Below are positions 46,693 through 56,286 of a DNA stretch of 64,000 nucleotides, piece by piece. How positions within the stretch are numbered: position 1 is the first letter of the stretch; each line of letters opens with the position of its first letter. The DNA comes from Siphonodentalium dalli. Lineage: Eukaryota; Mollusca; Scaphopoda; Gadilida; Siphonodentaliidae. Under the pieces are notes generated by a model that did no database searches, had not been told where the DNA came from, and saw only the letters and a list, made by a program, of their open reading frames with translations. The stretch covers positions 7,541,814-7,605,813 of the forward strand of contig CP136063.1 of assembly GCA_032622095.1 (NCBI GenBank), read 5' to 3'. The position numbers and the translations under genes are program-made.

Positions 46693-47886
46693 GACTTTGA
46701 GACTGAGTATAGTGGGAATCACTACATATTGATAATAATTTATATTTACACTTCACTGTAAATGATTTATCCTAAATCACACATCCAGTTATAGACATAA
46801 TTGAGGCTGACCTAAATCATTACTTCAACTGGATGTGCGATTTAGCATAGATATTTGCACTTCAGCACAAATAGACGCAATTATTTGTGCTTCAGTGTAA
46901 TTATTTGTTCTTCAGCTCAAATGAGGAATAAATTTAAAAAAAGCCTCCAATACAATGTAGATGCCTCTCTGATTGCCTGACATGATATGCAAGGACTATA
47001 AAACCAGTTGCACAAGAACATGCTGGCACGGGCAGACGGTGTCAGTTAAAAAGGTTAAAAACAAATATTGTTGAGACCCACCAACACCACCATCACCACG
47101 GGAAAGCACGGTGGACACACACCCTGCTATACAATTCCCCCTCCCCCCGGGATAAAATTGGGGACCCACCCCAAAGTTTGAATAAAAATGGTGAAAATAG
47201 CAGGATACAGCACAAGGGTGGATTTAACATCTGGCTCCCTTGGCGCGCGCACCTCCTATTTTCATCAGAGAAATGAATTTTTGGGACGTGTCCAGACGCC
47301 ATTTGTCCACGAGAGCACGAAGTTTGTACATAATATTGCTAACATACCTGCATATATATAATATATTCAACAGTTTACCTGTGCATGTTTTACATTCATC
47401 TGACTCAAGCGTACAAGTATTTTAATTATGGATGGGTGGATATACCATATCCATGCAAGGGTGAATCCAACACCCCGCATCGTGGGTGTGCCACGCGCGG
47501 ACTATTTTCACACGACTCTCCATATAGCATACCATAAGTATACTCAATATTATTCCTTTTCTAGTTATTTTAATCCGATTGGTTTTTTAAGGCATGGGTG
47601 GCGTTCGTTGCAGAAATACTTATAGCAACCACCCCAGTGGGTGTTATACCTAAATGCATGTGAATTATGACGTCATATAATTTTTCTATATTTCTATACC
47701 AAGAGCGAAAATAGCGTGTATGCTTTTTTGTAAATTTCACACGTGACTTCCTGGAGGTTACTGCGCAGAATCCAGCAGAAACTGATCGAAGAATTACGTT
47801 TTCTTCACTTCAACTTCAACACAATCGACTGTTAGTAACGGTACTGAGTTAGGAGAGCAGCGAGCTCCGAAGACAACCGCGGCGGA
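46693..47886. repeat. Left arm of a ~1.2-kb near-identical inverted repeat
   Basis: It pairs with 62521-63717 on the opposite strand. Identity is high across long stretches, for example GACTTTGAGACTGAGTATAG, CCTTGGCGCGCGCACC and GAGTTAGGAGAGCAGCG, with scattered substitutions and small indels. A diverged fragment of the same family lies at 23155-23390. ORFs in the arms are mirrored and carry no recognisable domain. Confidence 0.9.
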
Positions 47887-48012
47887 TATATTATACATCC
47901 AAGCCTTGGTGATGCTAACACGCTATGCTGGTTAGCATCACTAAATTTGCCCTCTGGGGACCTCATTCTGCAAATGACAGACACTATTTCAAGGCTTGGA
48001 TGTATAATATAT
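47886..48012. mobile_element. 127-bp hairpin element
   Basis: Perfect 22-bp terminal inverted repeats (47886-47907, starting ATATATTATACATCCAAGCC, and 47991-48012) enclose a second hairpin, GATGCTAAC...GTTAGCATC (47911-47939). The structure starts exactly where the 1.2-kb inverted-repeat arm ends. Confidence 0.85.
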
Positions 48013-49390
48013 GTAATAATCTCATTGAAAGCTGTGATGTGTAAAGTTTTGTAGTGACATTCACAGGCATTCTAAACAGTTGTGGTAGAGCACAGGGGTG
48101 GGTCGTTAGTGAACCATCAGTCGCTATAAGACAAACATTTATGGGGCTCTGAGTCTTGGTCAGGCAGGGTCTATAGTAAACTGAGCCTACCTTTAAATTA
48201 AAAGTCTTCATCATGCATTTATTTGACACTGTACTCAGGCTAAACGGAACACATTCCATAATTGAGTGATATCATATTATATATGTTTGCAAAAATTGAG
48301 GACCTCACAATTAGCCAACATAAACACTACCTCAATAAAATTAAGCCTATTTAATCCCTTCTAATTAATGGGGCCGACTTCGCATAGGGACGTCTTCGTA
48401 TGGGCCCGACTCCGTGGGGCCGACTTCTCCAGATACCGTGCCCACTTACCTTACTATAAATGGACTTCTTGTACAAAGTGATGGAGAATAGATGCATTAA
48501 ATTTATATTTATTAAGATCTCAATCACTGTGTAGAAGGCCTGTGGTGACAGTACATATTATTGCAAATCAGTTGGATGCACTCACTGGACTGTCATACAG
48601 TGTATGACTGAATGCTATCAGGATAACATAATAACAAGCCCAATGCCCATTTATTTCCAATATATGGTGCTCCGGGGGACACAGTTTTTAGTTACCGTAA
48701 TTATAAGGGAGAGGCAAGTTATACATTTTGAACTTCACATTCTTGGAGTTCTAAAGAAGTGAAAGGCAATATTATCAAGATCAAATCAAGGACATTCGAA
48801 AAAGTGAGCCGGATTGTCATTCACATAACTTAGCTGCAGTATGCTGTGTCATTCTATATGCTGCTTTCCAGATATATATACATTCTGGCAAAATGTTGCA
48901 ATTTTCTTCCTTTTTTCCATGTTGTCCGCCACTTGCCGCTCATGGCACATTCATTGCTGATAATGAATTCCATCAATTCCATCATATTTCAACAGAATAT
49001 AACCTTAAGTAAGATAAGGACACACTTTTACCTAACTGAGTGAATCCTGGTGTGTTCTATGTCATGGGTTCGACTTTGGAGCATTTCTCGAAATATGAAT
49101 TTCTCATGTCTCAAAACTGACATTATTTCAAAGTCAATTTTTCTAACTTAGACCTATTCTAAGTAATGAAACTCAATCAAATGGTTATGTTTATGTTCTA
49201 AATTACTACAATACCCAAAATATTTCAACACAATCTCAAATATATCAAATACAAAAAAGTTTGTTATGTTGCTACTAGTAGTGGTGAAGATGAGGCCATT
49301 TGGTATTGCAATTTTGCAAATGATCACTTTAGTTTTTTTACCAGAATGTTTACTCTGACAAGTTTCAAAGCAAACTGTTAATATTAATAC
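48012..49390. other. No gene; GGCCGACTTC motif cluster at 48366-48433
   Basis: GGGGCCGACTTCGCATAG, GGGCCCGACTCCGTGG and GGGCCGACTTCTCC repeat within 65 bp. Similar clusters lie at 59552-59637 (inverted) and 60148-60207. No other supported feature. Confidence 0.5.
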
Positions 49391-50430
49391 ACTGCACTCA
49401 CCACTGTAGTCAGTGTAGTGTACGGCATACTAGTGTATTATTCCATACTTTCTCATCAGGTTTCTCACCGTGAAAGCCATTTTACCATCGCCGCGTGTCA
49501 GTGTTCTATCATTCGACAAGTTAACAATGCGATCAAGGTCGACTTCGAACAGCTTCGAACAGCTTCCGCTGGAAATTACCAGAATTGGGATCTGCAGCGT
49601 TTCCATTCAGATTCAGATTCAGATGCAGATGTATAAATAAATTCTGGTCGCAGTTACTAGCACCCTTGACAAAACATTGTTCATAAATTAATTTTGTCGT
49701 TGTGTACATACTTACAGCAGGTAGATACTTGGTTGAAGTTGGTTCGTTCAAATTTTAATTAAATTAATTTCGAAATTTGTTGCAAGAGTGAATCGTGGAA
49801 TTATGACTTTGAACCCGAGGAGAGTCTCAGTCACTGAGTCAGCGAGACTTAGATAAGTTAGAACTTAGAAGTTAGAGTCAATCATCGATTCAATGGACGG
49901 TCAATAATCACTCTGCCCTCGCCTGGAAAGTGGAATTGGTGCATTTGTTATATTCGCGGTCAAACAAGGCGTATATATCTATATGCTACACCCGATACTG
50001 ATCATGTACATGTACTCACCTTATATATCATAATGTAAGCAGGTTTTTCGCGTTCACCTCGTGTGTGGTAATTGGTAATTTGTGGAAATAATAAGCCGAG
50101 GTGGCGATTTTCATTTGTTTGAATAGCATCACTTGCCTAACAACGGTCCGCGAGTAACCTTAATTCTGATTGGTCAAGATGAACGCGATCATCCAATCGC
50201 TGCATATGTGGCTCGGAAAGACGATACAAAGAATTCAATAGGGCATGTCAAAAGTTCAAAGAGCGTGTCAAAGGTCAATTTATTTTTGGAAACATATTTT
50301 TTCATTTAACAGTATTGTAGATTCTATGTTCTCCCAGCGTCGAGTGTGTATACGCAGTACTCACTTAAGCCAACGGCTAGCCGCTTTGCGACTGCGCCTA
50401 TGTGGGCTTATTAAATGTGAATTTTGCCTC
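49390..50430. repeat. Inverted partner of 1380-2480
   Basis: See the shared landmarks listed for 1380-2480. The copy ends close to a GTGAACCAC...AGACCGATCTGTCT block (50452-50492) that itself has a direct-orientation relative at 54492-54535, on the other side of the PIN-nuclease element. Confidence 0.7.
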
Positions 50431-50535
50431 CCATACCAATATGGGTGAACCACAAATTAATCTTTATTTAGACCGATCTGTCTAAATTTGTTGGCCAATC
50501 AGTCTAAATAGATTGAATGTTGACAATTACCAATA

Positions 50536-50590
50536 TAGTCTAGTGGATCTGGCCAAATAAACCACCGGACCGTAAACAAATTGCAATACA
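50536..50590 (+). repeat. Left terminal inverted repeat of the PIN element
   Basis: TAGTCTAGTGGATCTGG (17 bp) and CCGTAAACAAATTGCAATAC are exact matches to the inverted right end. Between them the left copy has extra bases. Confidence 0.8.
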
Positions 50591-51032
50591 AAAGTTTCTT
50601 TCGTTATAATATGTGTATAGGTGTCACCAACAGTATCCTATAATGACCCATTGATAGGAGTGGCGGAAATGCCTCATTTTTGGGGATAAAATGCCGTTTT
50701 TTGTATAAAACTGGTGATTTCTGGAATTCCATCATACTCGCTAAAATAAATAATATACATTTATTATCTACCATTGGTGAGATGAGTATTTGGATCCATT
50801 ATTGAATGCATGTATGATACGTTCATTGTAGTTGCAAAAATTGTCAATTTTTGGAATAAAATTCACATTTTCGAGGAAAAACTGGTGAAATCCGGAATTC
50901 CAACACATAAATCATGAATACATCTTAACAATGAACATTAGCTCGTTGTAATGTGTGCAACGGCATTCTAATAATATATGTTAATGACCCAGTCATCTTG
51001 GGCGTTGGACAAGCCTAACATTTGAAAGTTTT

Positions 51033-51220
51033 AGAGAGCGTTTCGTGATTGTGATAATGGATATAATGGTCCAGTTCCATTCGTAATTGGAAATTTGGCA
51101 TTGTAATTAGTGTAGTACATTGCAGTAGTGATACACTATATGACATGTGAAAATACCCATATTCATACGTGTTTGAGTAATTGTCGTTTTTTTATTATTG
51201 TCAATTTAGAGAGCGTTTAG
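51033..51220 (+). repeat. Left subterminal repeats (two AGAGAGCGTTT units)
   Basis: AGAGAGCGTTTCGTGATT at 51033 and AGAGAGCGTTTAGTGATT at 51208 are 175 bp apart. The intervening sequence (ATGG...TCCATTCGTAATTGG, TGTAATTAGTGTAGTA) resembles, inverted, the right-side units. Confidence 0.7.
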
Positions 51221-51492
51221 TGATTACACAAATTTCGCATCTGATGCGTTAATTCTTGGATATATGTTGCAGAACATATTTACAATGTTAAATAAGCATC
51301 AGGCGTTGTGTGGAAATGTTTCTAAATGCTGTATATGATCGTATATGACATACATATGGTATGGTATCAATTTAATTCCAATTACGGATAAAATGGGCGT
51401 GGCAGATACCGAAAATAATCAGATCTGGATATCATTTTATACCGATTACTGTGCACATATTTCTTTTATACATACAAAAATACATGACTGAT

Positions 51493-52215
51493 CTACACAT
51501 CTTCATCTAAATGTGTGACCTCTTTGTAATTGGAACACACAGTTTCCTGACAATTGCCACAGGCTACCGCGCACACCAATCCATTACGTTTGCAGCTGCA
51601 CCTTGTTGTAGTACAACCCGTCGTGCAAGTACATCTGATTACTTTCAAGAGGCATTCTGGTGCAGGTGGGAGGTCTGTAGCCACGGGAACAAACTTGCCA
51701 TCATCGATTGTCCAACCCCAGTTGATCTCGTTTTCGACAGTATTCCCGATCCAAGTCTGTATCTGATGGTATACTCGTTTGCTGTGGTGCTTTGTAGCTG
51801 AATCCGTGGGCGGTAGCGTTTCGGGTTTGACAAAGAGTTTGGTCGATGCCACTTTGGATATTAGCATTTTATGCCGTAAAGATGTCAAAGTATCAGTAGG
51901 TTTTCCTCCGAAAATAGCGATCATGGCAGCTCGACCAAACTGCTCCACGTCTGTTGGTGATATCATTTCCGTGAGTCTGTGCCCGATTTCTTGCAGGTAC
52001 TTGTCATTGACCATCTTTTTGAAAACTTTCGGCTTGCCAATACCGAGAATCCGAGATGTCGTGTCGCAGCCTGTGTATGCATGCAGAAACAATAAACTGT
52101 GAGACAGCTGATCTCCTAAGATTTCTCGAATATGTCGAATCTGATTATTTTCGGTATAGAGGTGGGTTTTTCTGCTTCCGGTCGCTCCTGAAGAATAGAC
52201 CAGGTCCAGTGGCAT
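51493..52215 (-). CDS. C-terminal part of the PIN-element protein: GCDTTSR region and CXC-type Cys-rich tail
   Basis: The 240-codon frame overlaps the upstream PIN frame by ~70 bp, offset by one. Its first ~15 residues are out-of-frame sequence; family-like sequence starts near THLYTENNQIRHIREILG. HSLLFLHAYTGCDTTSRILG (about residues 39-58) is a motif I associate with C-terminal regions of expanded invertebrate PIN-family proteins. After a helical region comes NEINWGWTIDDGKFVPVATD, then about ten cysteines in CxC-type spacing (RCTCTTGCTTTRCSCKRNGL, then CGNCQETVCSN near residues 195-230), resembling a tesmin/TSO1 CXC DNA-binding fold. DNA binding is inferred from that pattern. It ends in a short acidic tail. 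Confidence 0.75.
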   Translation of the reverse strand: MPLDLVYSSGATGSRKTHLYTENNQIRHIREILGDQLSHSLLFLHAYTGCDTTSRILGIGKPKVFKKMVNDKYLQEIGHRLTEMISPTDVEQFGRAAMIAIFGGKPTDTLTSLRHKMLISKVASTKLFVKPETLPPTDSATKHHSKRVYHQIQTWIGNTVENEINWGWTIDDGKFVPVATDLPPAPECLLKVIRCTCTTGCTTTRCSCKRNGLVCAVACGNCQETVCSNYKEVTHLDEDV

Positions 52216-53269
52216 CAGATTTGTAGATCAGAAGGATTAAAAGATCTGTATCTTCACCAATCAATGTTGTACATATATATACAGTCTTCGCTGATTCAAC
52301 CGCAGTGTTTGCGATGTCGTCATCTGCATCGCCTTTGCACTGTATAACTCGACATCCGATATCTTCTAACTTCTTTGCAATCAATTTCAGAATGTTAACT
52401 TTGTTCTCGGTGTTCTGGGGGAATGCGCCCTTCTTTCCATGGAATATCACGCCATCGTCAAAATGTACAGGTGTACACTCTGATTTCTTTGTTCGTCTTG
52501 TATGGGTAACATCTTTGGTGTTAGGGTGCTCGTATCCATCAAATACAACGATAGCCTCTCCATGTTTTGCATTAACAAACTTCGAGTATGTCAACGCTAT
52601 GTCATTGTAGGAAATGCCTTTTGTCCATGGCAATCGCATTAGAAGGGAACCCCCGTCTAACACGTATTGTTCGGTTTTTGGGTTGAGATTGCCCGAGTCA
52701 GACGGAGTGCCACTTGATGAAGATGTCTTTGCAACATGCTCCGAGATTGCCTTACACAGTGGTGGCTTGTCCGCTTTACGCAAGATATTGAATGATTCGA
52801 ACAACGATGGTGGAAATGCGCATAGCTCGTTATCTAGGGCTTCTTCTAAATTCAGTTTCGAATTTGTAGCAAGGACGAAGTGTCTCTGGAACAGAAGCGC
52901 CGGGTCTATCTTAATTCCATCAGCAACCTTAACTCCAATCGAACTGGCCAGTGTGGTCGCCTTTTCCTTTCGTTTCAGAGAGAACTCATATACATTTTGT
53001 GCCTCTAATGTTCGAACAACTGACCCTCCGTGGAGAAACAACAGATGAACATTAACACCAGGCAGGGCAGTGACACCTGAGACGATGTTTTGCAAAACCA
53101 TGTCCTCGGTGAATGGAGAATGCTTCCTGCTGAATTCTTGAACCGTATTACTGCCAGTTTGATCCCGATTCATTCTGGCTACGGATATGTCCTTATCCTG
53201 GTCACTTGTTTCGGATTTAACTCCGGTGAATGTTTGCATTGCGAAGTTATATTCTGAACAAACAGGCAT
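52145..53269 (-). CDS. FEN1/XPG-like PIN nuclease, N-terminal part of the PIN-element protein
   Basis: The 374-codon frame starts at a real ATG (53269-53267). The N-terminal ~190 residues are unrecognised (VNVHLLFLHGGSVVRTLEAQ, IKIDPALLFQRHFVLA) followed by a Ser-rich linker. The nuclease part starts at YVLDGGSLLMRLPW (about residue 203). It continues with EAIVVFDGYEHPNTKD, a basic THTRRTKKSE, a long central region and CRVIQCKGDADDDIANTAV, and ends with IGEDTDLLILLIY. These Asp-rich blocks match the N- and I-region metal sites of FEN1/XPG/Asteroid-type PIN domains, which cut branched or flap DNA. The frame is lost about 20 codons later, where the CXC frame takes over, so one indel near 52150-52215 splits an originally single protein. 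An exon join is less likely, since the frames overlap. Confidence 0.8.
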   Translation of the reverse strand: MPVCSEYNFAMQTFTGVKSETSDQDKDISVARMNRDQTGSNTVQEFSRKHSPFTEDMVLQNIVSGVTALPGVNVHLLFLHGGSVVRTLEAQNVYEFSLKRKEKATTLASSIGVKVADGIKIDPALLFQRHFVLATNSKLNLEEALDNELCAFPPSLFESFNILRKADKPPLCKAISEHVAKTSSSSGTPSDSGNLNPKTEQYVLDGGSLLMRLPWTKGISYNDIALTYSKFVNAKHGEAIVVFDGYEHPNTKDVTHTRRTKKSECTPVHFDDGVIFHGKKGAFPQNTENKVNILKLIAKKLEDIGCRVIQCKGDADDDIANTAVESAKTVYICTTLIGEDTDLLILLIYKSDATGPGLFFRSDRKQKNPPLYRK

Positions 53270-53765
53270 TGAGGAAAGCCAAACAGCGCGATTTGACTCT
53301 GCAACACCACTACCTCGCGCGTCGTTTTAAATTTGGCTTTATAATGTATAAATAAGCACCCTTTATATATTGGTGCATAAAGTATGAGACTATGACCATC
53401 AGGTGGGCTATTATAATGTCTTGTTAATAACTTACCATCTGGCGGTCCGCTTTTTTGGTCCATTTATTCAAATAGGCTGACGAAGCACACTCATGTTGTC
53501 AAAAATAGCAATAGTTTGTTTGTTCTACGGAAACCCATAAGCCTCTTACCATGCCGCGAAATTTGGAGAAAAAAAAACAAACACCCATAATTATGCATTG
53601 ATCACTCACTAATTGACTGAGTAGGGCTTACATGGGAGTTTTATATTGTAGACATGCTATAAGTGGGTGCCATATCGACTAGTGTCCCTATTTATCAGCG
53701 GAGACAGCGCACCCTAAACAGTTACCTGGACGAATGAGTACATTTAGTGATGTATTGTGATCATG

Positions 53766-54093
53766 AAACGCTCTTTATATCACATATAGTATCGCAAAAA
53801 TGTGCATGCTAATGATGATTTAACATTGACATAGTATGTCAGTTGGGTTTTAATCGTTTACAACACTAATTTTGCAATAGTAATGGAATTAGACATGATA
53901 CTCAATATCATTATCACTAAACGCTCTCTAAATTACACAATATCGCTGAATCGTCGCAAAAATTGGCATGATAACAATGATTTAACATTCACACAGTGTC
54001 TCAGCTGGGTATTAACCGATTACAGCACCAAATTTGCGATTAGTATTGAAACTAGACACGATACTCAATATCGTTATCATCAAACGCTCTCTA
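53766..54093 (-). repeat. Right subterminal repeats (three AGAGAGCGTTT units)
   Basis: Inverted relative to the left pair: AAACGCTCTTT at 53766, AAACGCTCTCTAAAT at 53919 and at 54083, about 155-165 bp apart. Units share ACTCAATATC(A/G)TTATCA, the GAAT/AACTAGACA block, GATTTAACATT and TCAGTTGGGT/TCAGCTGGGT. Confidence 0.75.
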
Positions 54094-54198
54094 AATCATA
54101 AAAACCCTAAAAAAGAAAATTTCCGCTCAACATAGAGATGGGTCATTTTCAGATGTCATATGTATGACCCATTGCTATGTATTCCAGTAAAAATCATT

Positions 54199-54243
54199 TG
54201 TATTGCAATTTGTTTACGGTTCAACACCAGATCCACTAGACTA
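54199..54243 (-). repeat. Right terminal inverted repeat of the PIN element
   Basis: TATTGCAATTTGTTTACGGT, TCAACA and CCAGATCCACTAGACTA are the complement of 50536-50590. Confidence 0.8.
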
Positions 54244-54491
54244 ATAGATAAGACATAACATTTCATAAAAAAAATCTTAAAGTTGAAAAAGACATTTGAC
54301 AGTTTATTTGATAAAAAGTTGTCATTCCGTTTGAAAATTATCATGATTCATGGCAATTTATCAGGTCTAGGTTAATAGGTGTATGGGAGGCCATGCGCAA
54401 ATTACTTACACTTTAGAAGCGAAAAATTACGGATAATATTTATGCTCAAGCGCAAATAAGGTACAAATGTTAAAATCGCATCCCATATATA

Positions 54492-54575
54492 TGGGTGAAC
54501 CACCGAATGTTCTTTATTAGACCGATAGGTCTAAAAAGTCTAGACCAATCGGTCTAAAGTCTTCATGGTAGCACC
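54492..54575. repeat. Direct relative of 50452-50530 with GACCGATNGGTC palindromes
   Basis: GGGTGAACCAC, TTATTAGACCGATAGGTCTA and GACCAATCGGTCTAAAG parallel the sequence just left of the PIN element. The PIN element may have inserted between two such repeats, or they may form an outer layer of it. Confidence 0.5.
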
Positions 54576-54756
54576 TTCTCTGACACAGGTCTAACTAAAT
54601 TGTAAGAGAAGGAACTCCCAAATGTAGGTGTGTGAGACGTAAAGCATTTTCACATTTATTCATTATTGGCGCAAAAGTGCAAATTATTTACTCTTAAGCA
54701 CAATTTATGTACGCTTAAGTGCACATTATTTACAAATGAGCACAAATCATTAACAT

Positions 54757-55675
54757 TTGTTCTTAAGCACAAATGGATCACCCAGACCTGTTTTATACAT
54801 TGGAAACAACTGTATAGAAATGTTGTTCCTGGCATTGAATTTGCCATTAACGATTAAAGGTCCTCAATCCGATCAGAGGGTCCTATATTACTATTTCTTT
54901 GGCTTTGGGGGTAAAAAATATTTGATTCGAGTCGAGGAACCCACCAATCAAAGTTCAGAATTATTAGATATTGATTTTTGAAATTTGTAATTTTCTCGAG
55001 TTGTGTACTAATAATTGCCCCTAAGTTTGTAAATTTCTCAAGATGTGTACTACATGTATCCAAAAAAATCCCCAGACGGAGGTCCCCCGGCCCCGATTAC
55101 CTATCGTGCTCTCCCACAAAACACTCATTAATGAAATCTGAACATTTAAAATTAACCGATTTATCTTTAAACATGGATTTTAATAAAACTTTAAGTGAGT
55201 TGAAATCATTGAATAAACACGACACCATGTGTGTCGGGATGAGAAACAAAGACAGTGTTGTTTTAGTCTTTGTGTCTAACTTGGGGACATTAGTGATATC
55301 AACCAGTTCTTCAGTTAATGAAAATTATTTATGTTCATTAAATAATTGTCGGCTCAGATACAAGGAGACCACTGTGTTGGCCTTATTTTTTGTGTCTGCG
55401 ACCTTGACACTTTGTTGATATAATTCGCGGAATTGTCCTTTCACATTCGGATTTTCGGAATTCGAACTGCAAGTGTTTACAAACGTTTTTATTTTTATGA
55501 ATCAAGACACAAACCAAATATACAAGGATCAATAATTCATATATTTCACAAAGATATAAGGAAACCTACAGGAAATATTTGTGAACAGAAGCATGCCTTA
55601 GAAGAAATAGAAAGCACTTTCGGTTTAGTTGGCTTCCTTGTTGGAGAGTTCCCGGGAATCTTGCTTACACATTGA
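54757..55675 (+). CDS. Cluster of three short ORFs, hypothetical
   Basis: Three consecutive plus-strand frames (54757-54981, 54978-55418, 55433-55675) overlap or nearly abut. Readable segments include YYYFFGFGGKKYLIRVEEPT, MDFNKTLSELKSLNKHDTMC and KDSVVLVFVSNLGTLVISTS. The base composition of 55120-55410 looks codon-structured, and the arrangement could be a frameshifted relic of one larger gene or element ORF. I recognise no domain. Chance ORFs in AT-rich DNA remain a real alternative. Confidence 0.2.
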
Positions 55676-55679
55676 ATTC

Positions 55680-56286
55680 TCAGAATTTCAACTGGATCTT
55701 CAGGTGTTTACAAACGTAAATATGTACCACATTCAAAACGATGCGTTTTCATGTCTTGAGCCCATTAATTAAAGATATAGGGGGGTCTTCGTGATGGGTA
55801 TGCTGTTAAAATATTCATGATTCATCTCCGTCAAAAACCGTCATAAACTGTATTAAACAGAAAGAAAAGTAAGATATAGACAGACGATTTTCTTATGCCA
55901 TTGTGCCAATCAGAAATAATGCATAAATATTGTGTTATTGTCAACTTTTTCCCCTTTGTTTATATGTAAACAGATGCAAACAATGTTACTTTTCTTGGCT
56001 TTTGTTTAGATCTGGATATGGTAAACATAAAATTTGTTACTGTTTTCCTAATATGGAAATAATAAAGAGCGTTTATATCATTTTTGTGTGATTAACCAAT
56101 ATAATTGCGCTGCGTTATGTATAACAGAAGCACAACTTCTCTAACACGAGTAGTCTCTTGTTTAAGTACACCAGCGTAAGTACGTCTTGATGACAATATG
56201 CTATTTACGGGCTGATTATGTTTGGCATATGAGTGGAACTGTATATATTTTGGTGTTCCTTCTGTTGATGGCGATTTGAACAAATA
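55680..56286. other. No feature supported
   Basis: 55795-55890 (GGTATGCTGTTAAAATATTCA, AACCGTCATAAACTG) is faintly like the start of family C. Otherwise AT-rich and featureless. Confidence 0.3.

Larger units (their letters stand above)
50536..54243 (-). mobile_element. 3.7-kb TIR element encoding a PIN nuclease and a CXC-type protein
   Basis: The left end (50536-50590) reads TAGTCTAGTGGATCTGG, a divergent spacer, then ACCGTAAACAAATTGCAATA. The right end (54199-54243) is its reverse complement with a shorter spacer. ATA borders both outer ends (50533-50535, 54244-54246), a possible 3-bp target duplication. Inside the termini are inverted arrays of an AGAGAGCGTTT-containing repeat (two on the left, three on the right). 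The only coding region, on the minus strand (51493-53269), is FEN1/XPG-PIN-like plus CXC-like and visibly richer in GC than its flanks. I see no DDE transposase, helicase or RT. One frameshift makes this copy probably inactive. Confidence 0.7.

Noticed and set aside
47093-47425. ORFs mirrored at 62983-63414
   Set aside because: They are present in both arms of the 1.2-kb inverted repeat but have no domain and break in different places. They lie in non-coding repeat sequence.
51511-53048. Plus-strand ORFs opposite the PIN-element genes
   Set aside because: They are antisense shadows of the minus-strand coding sequence.
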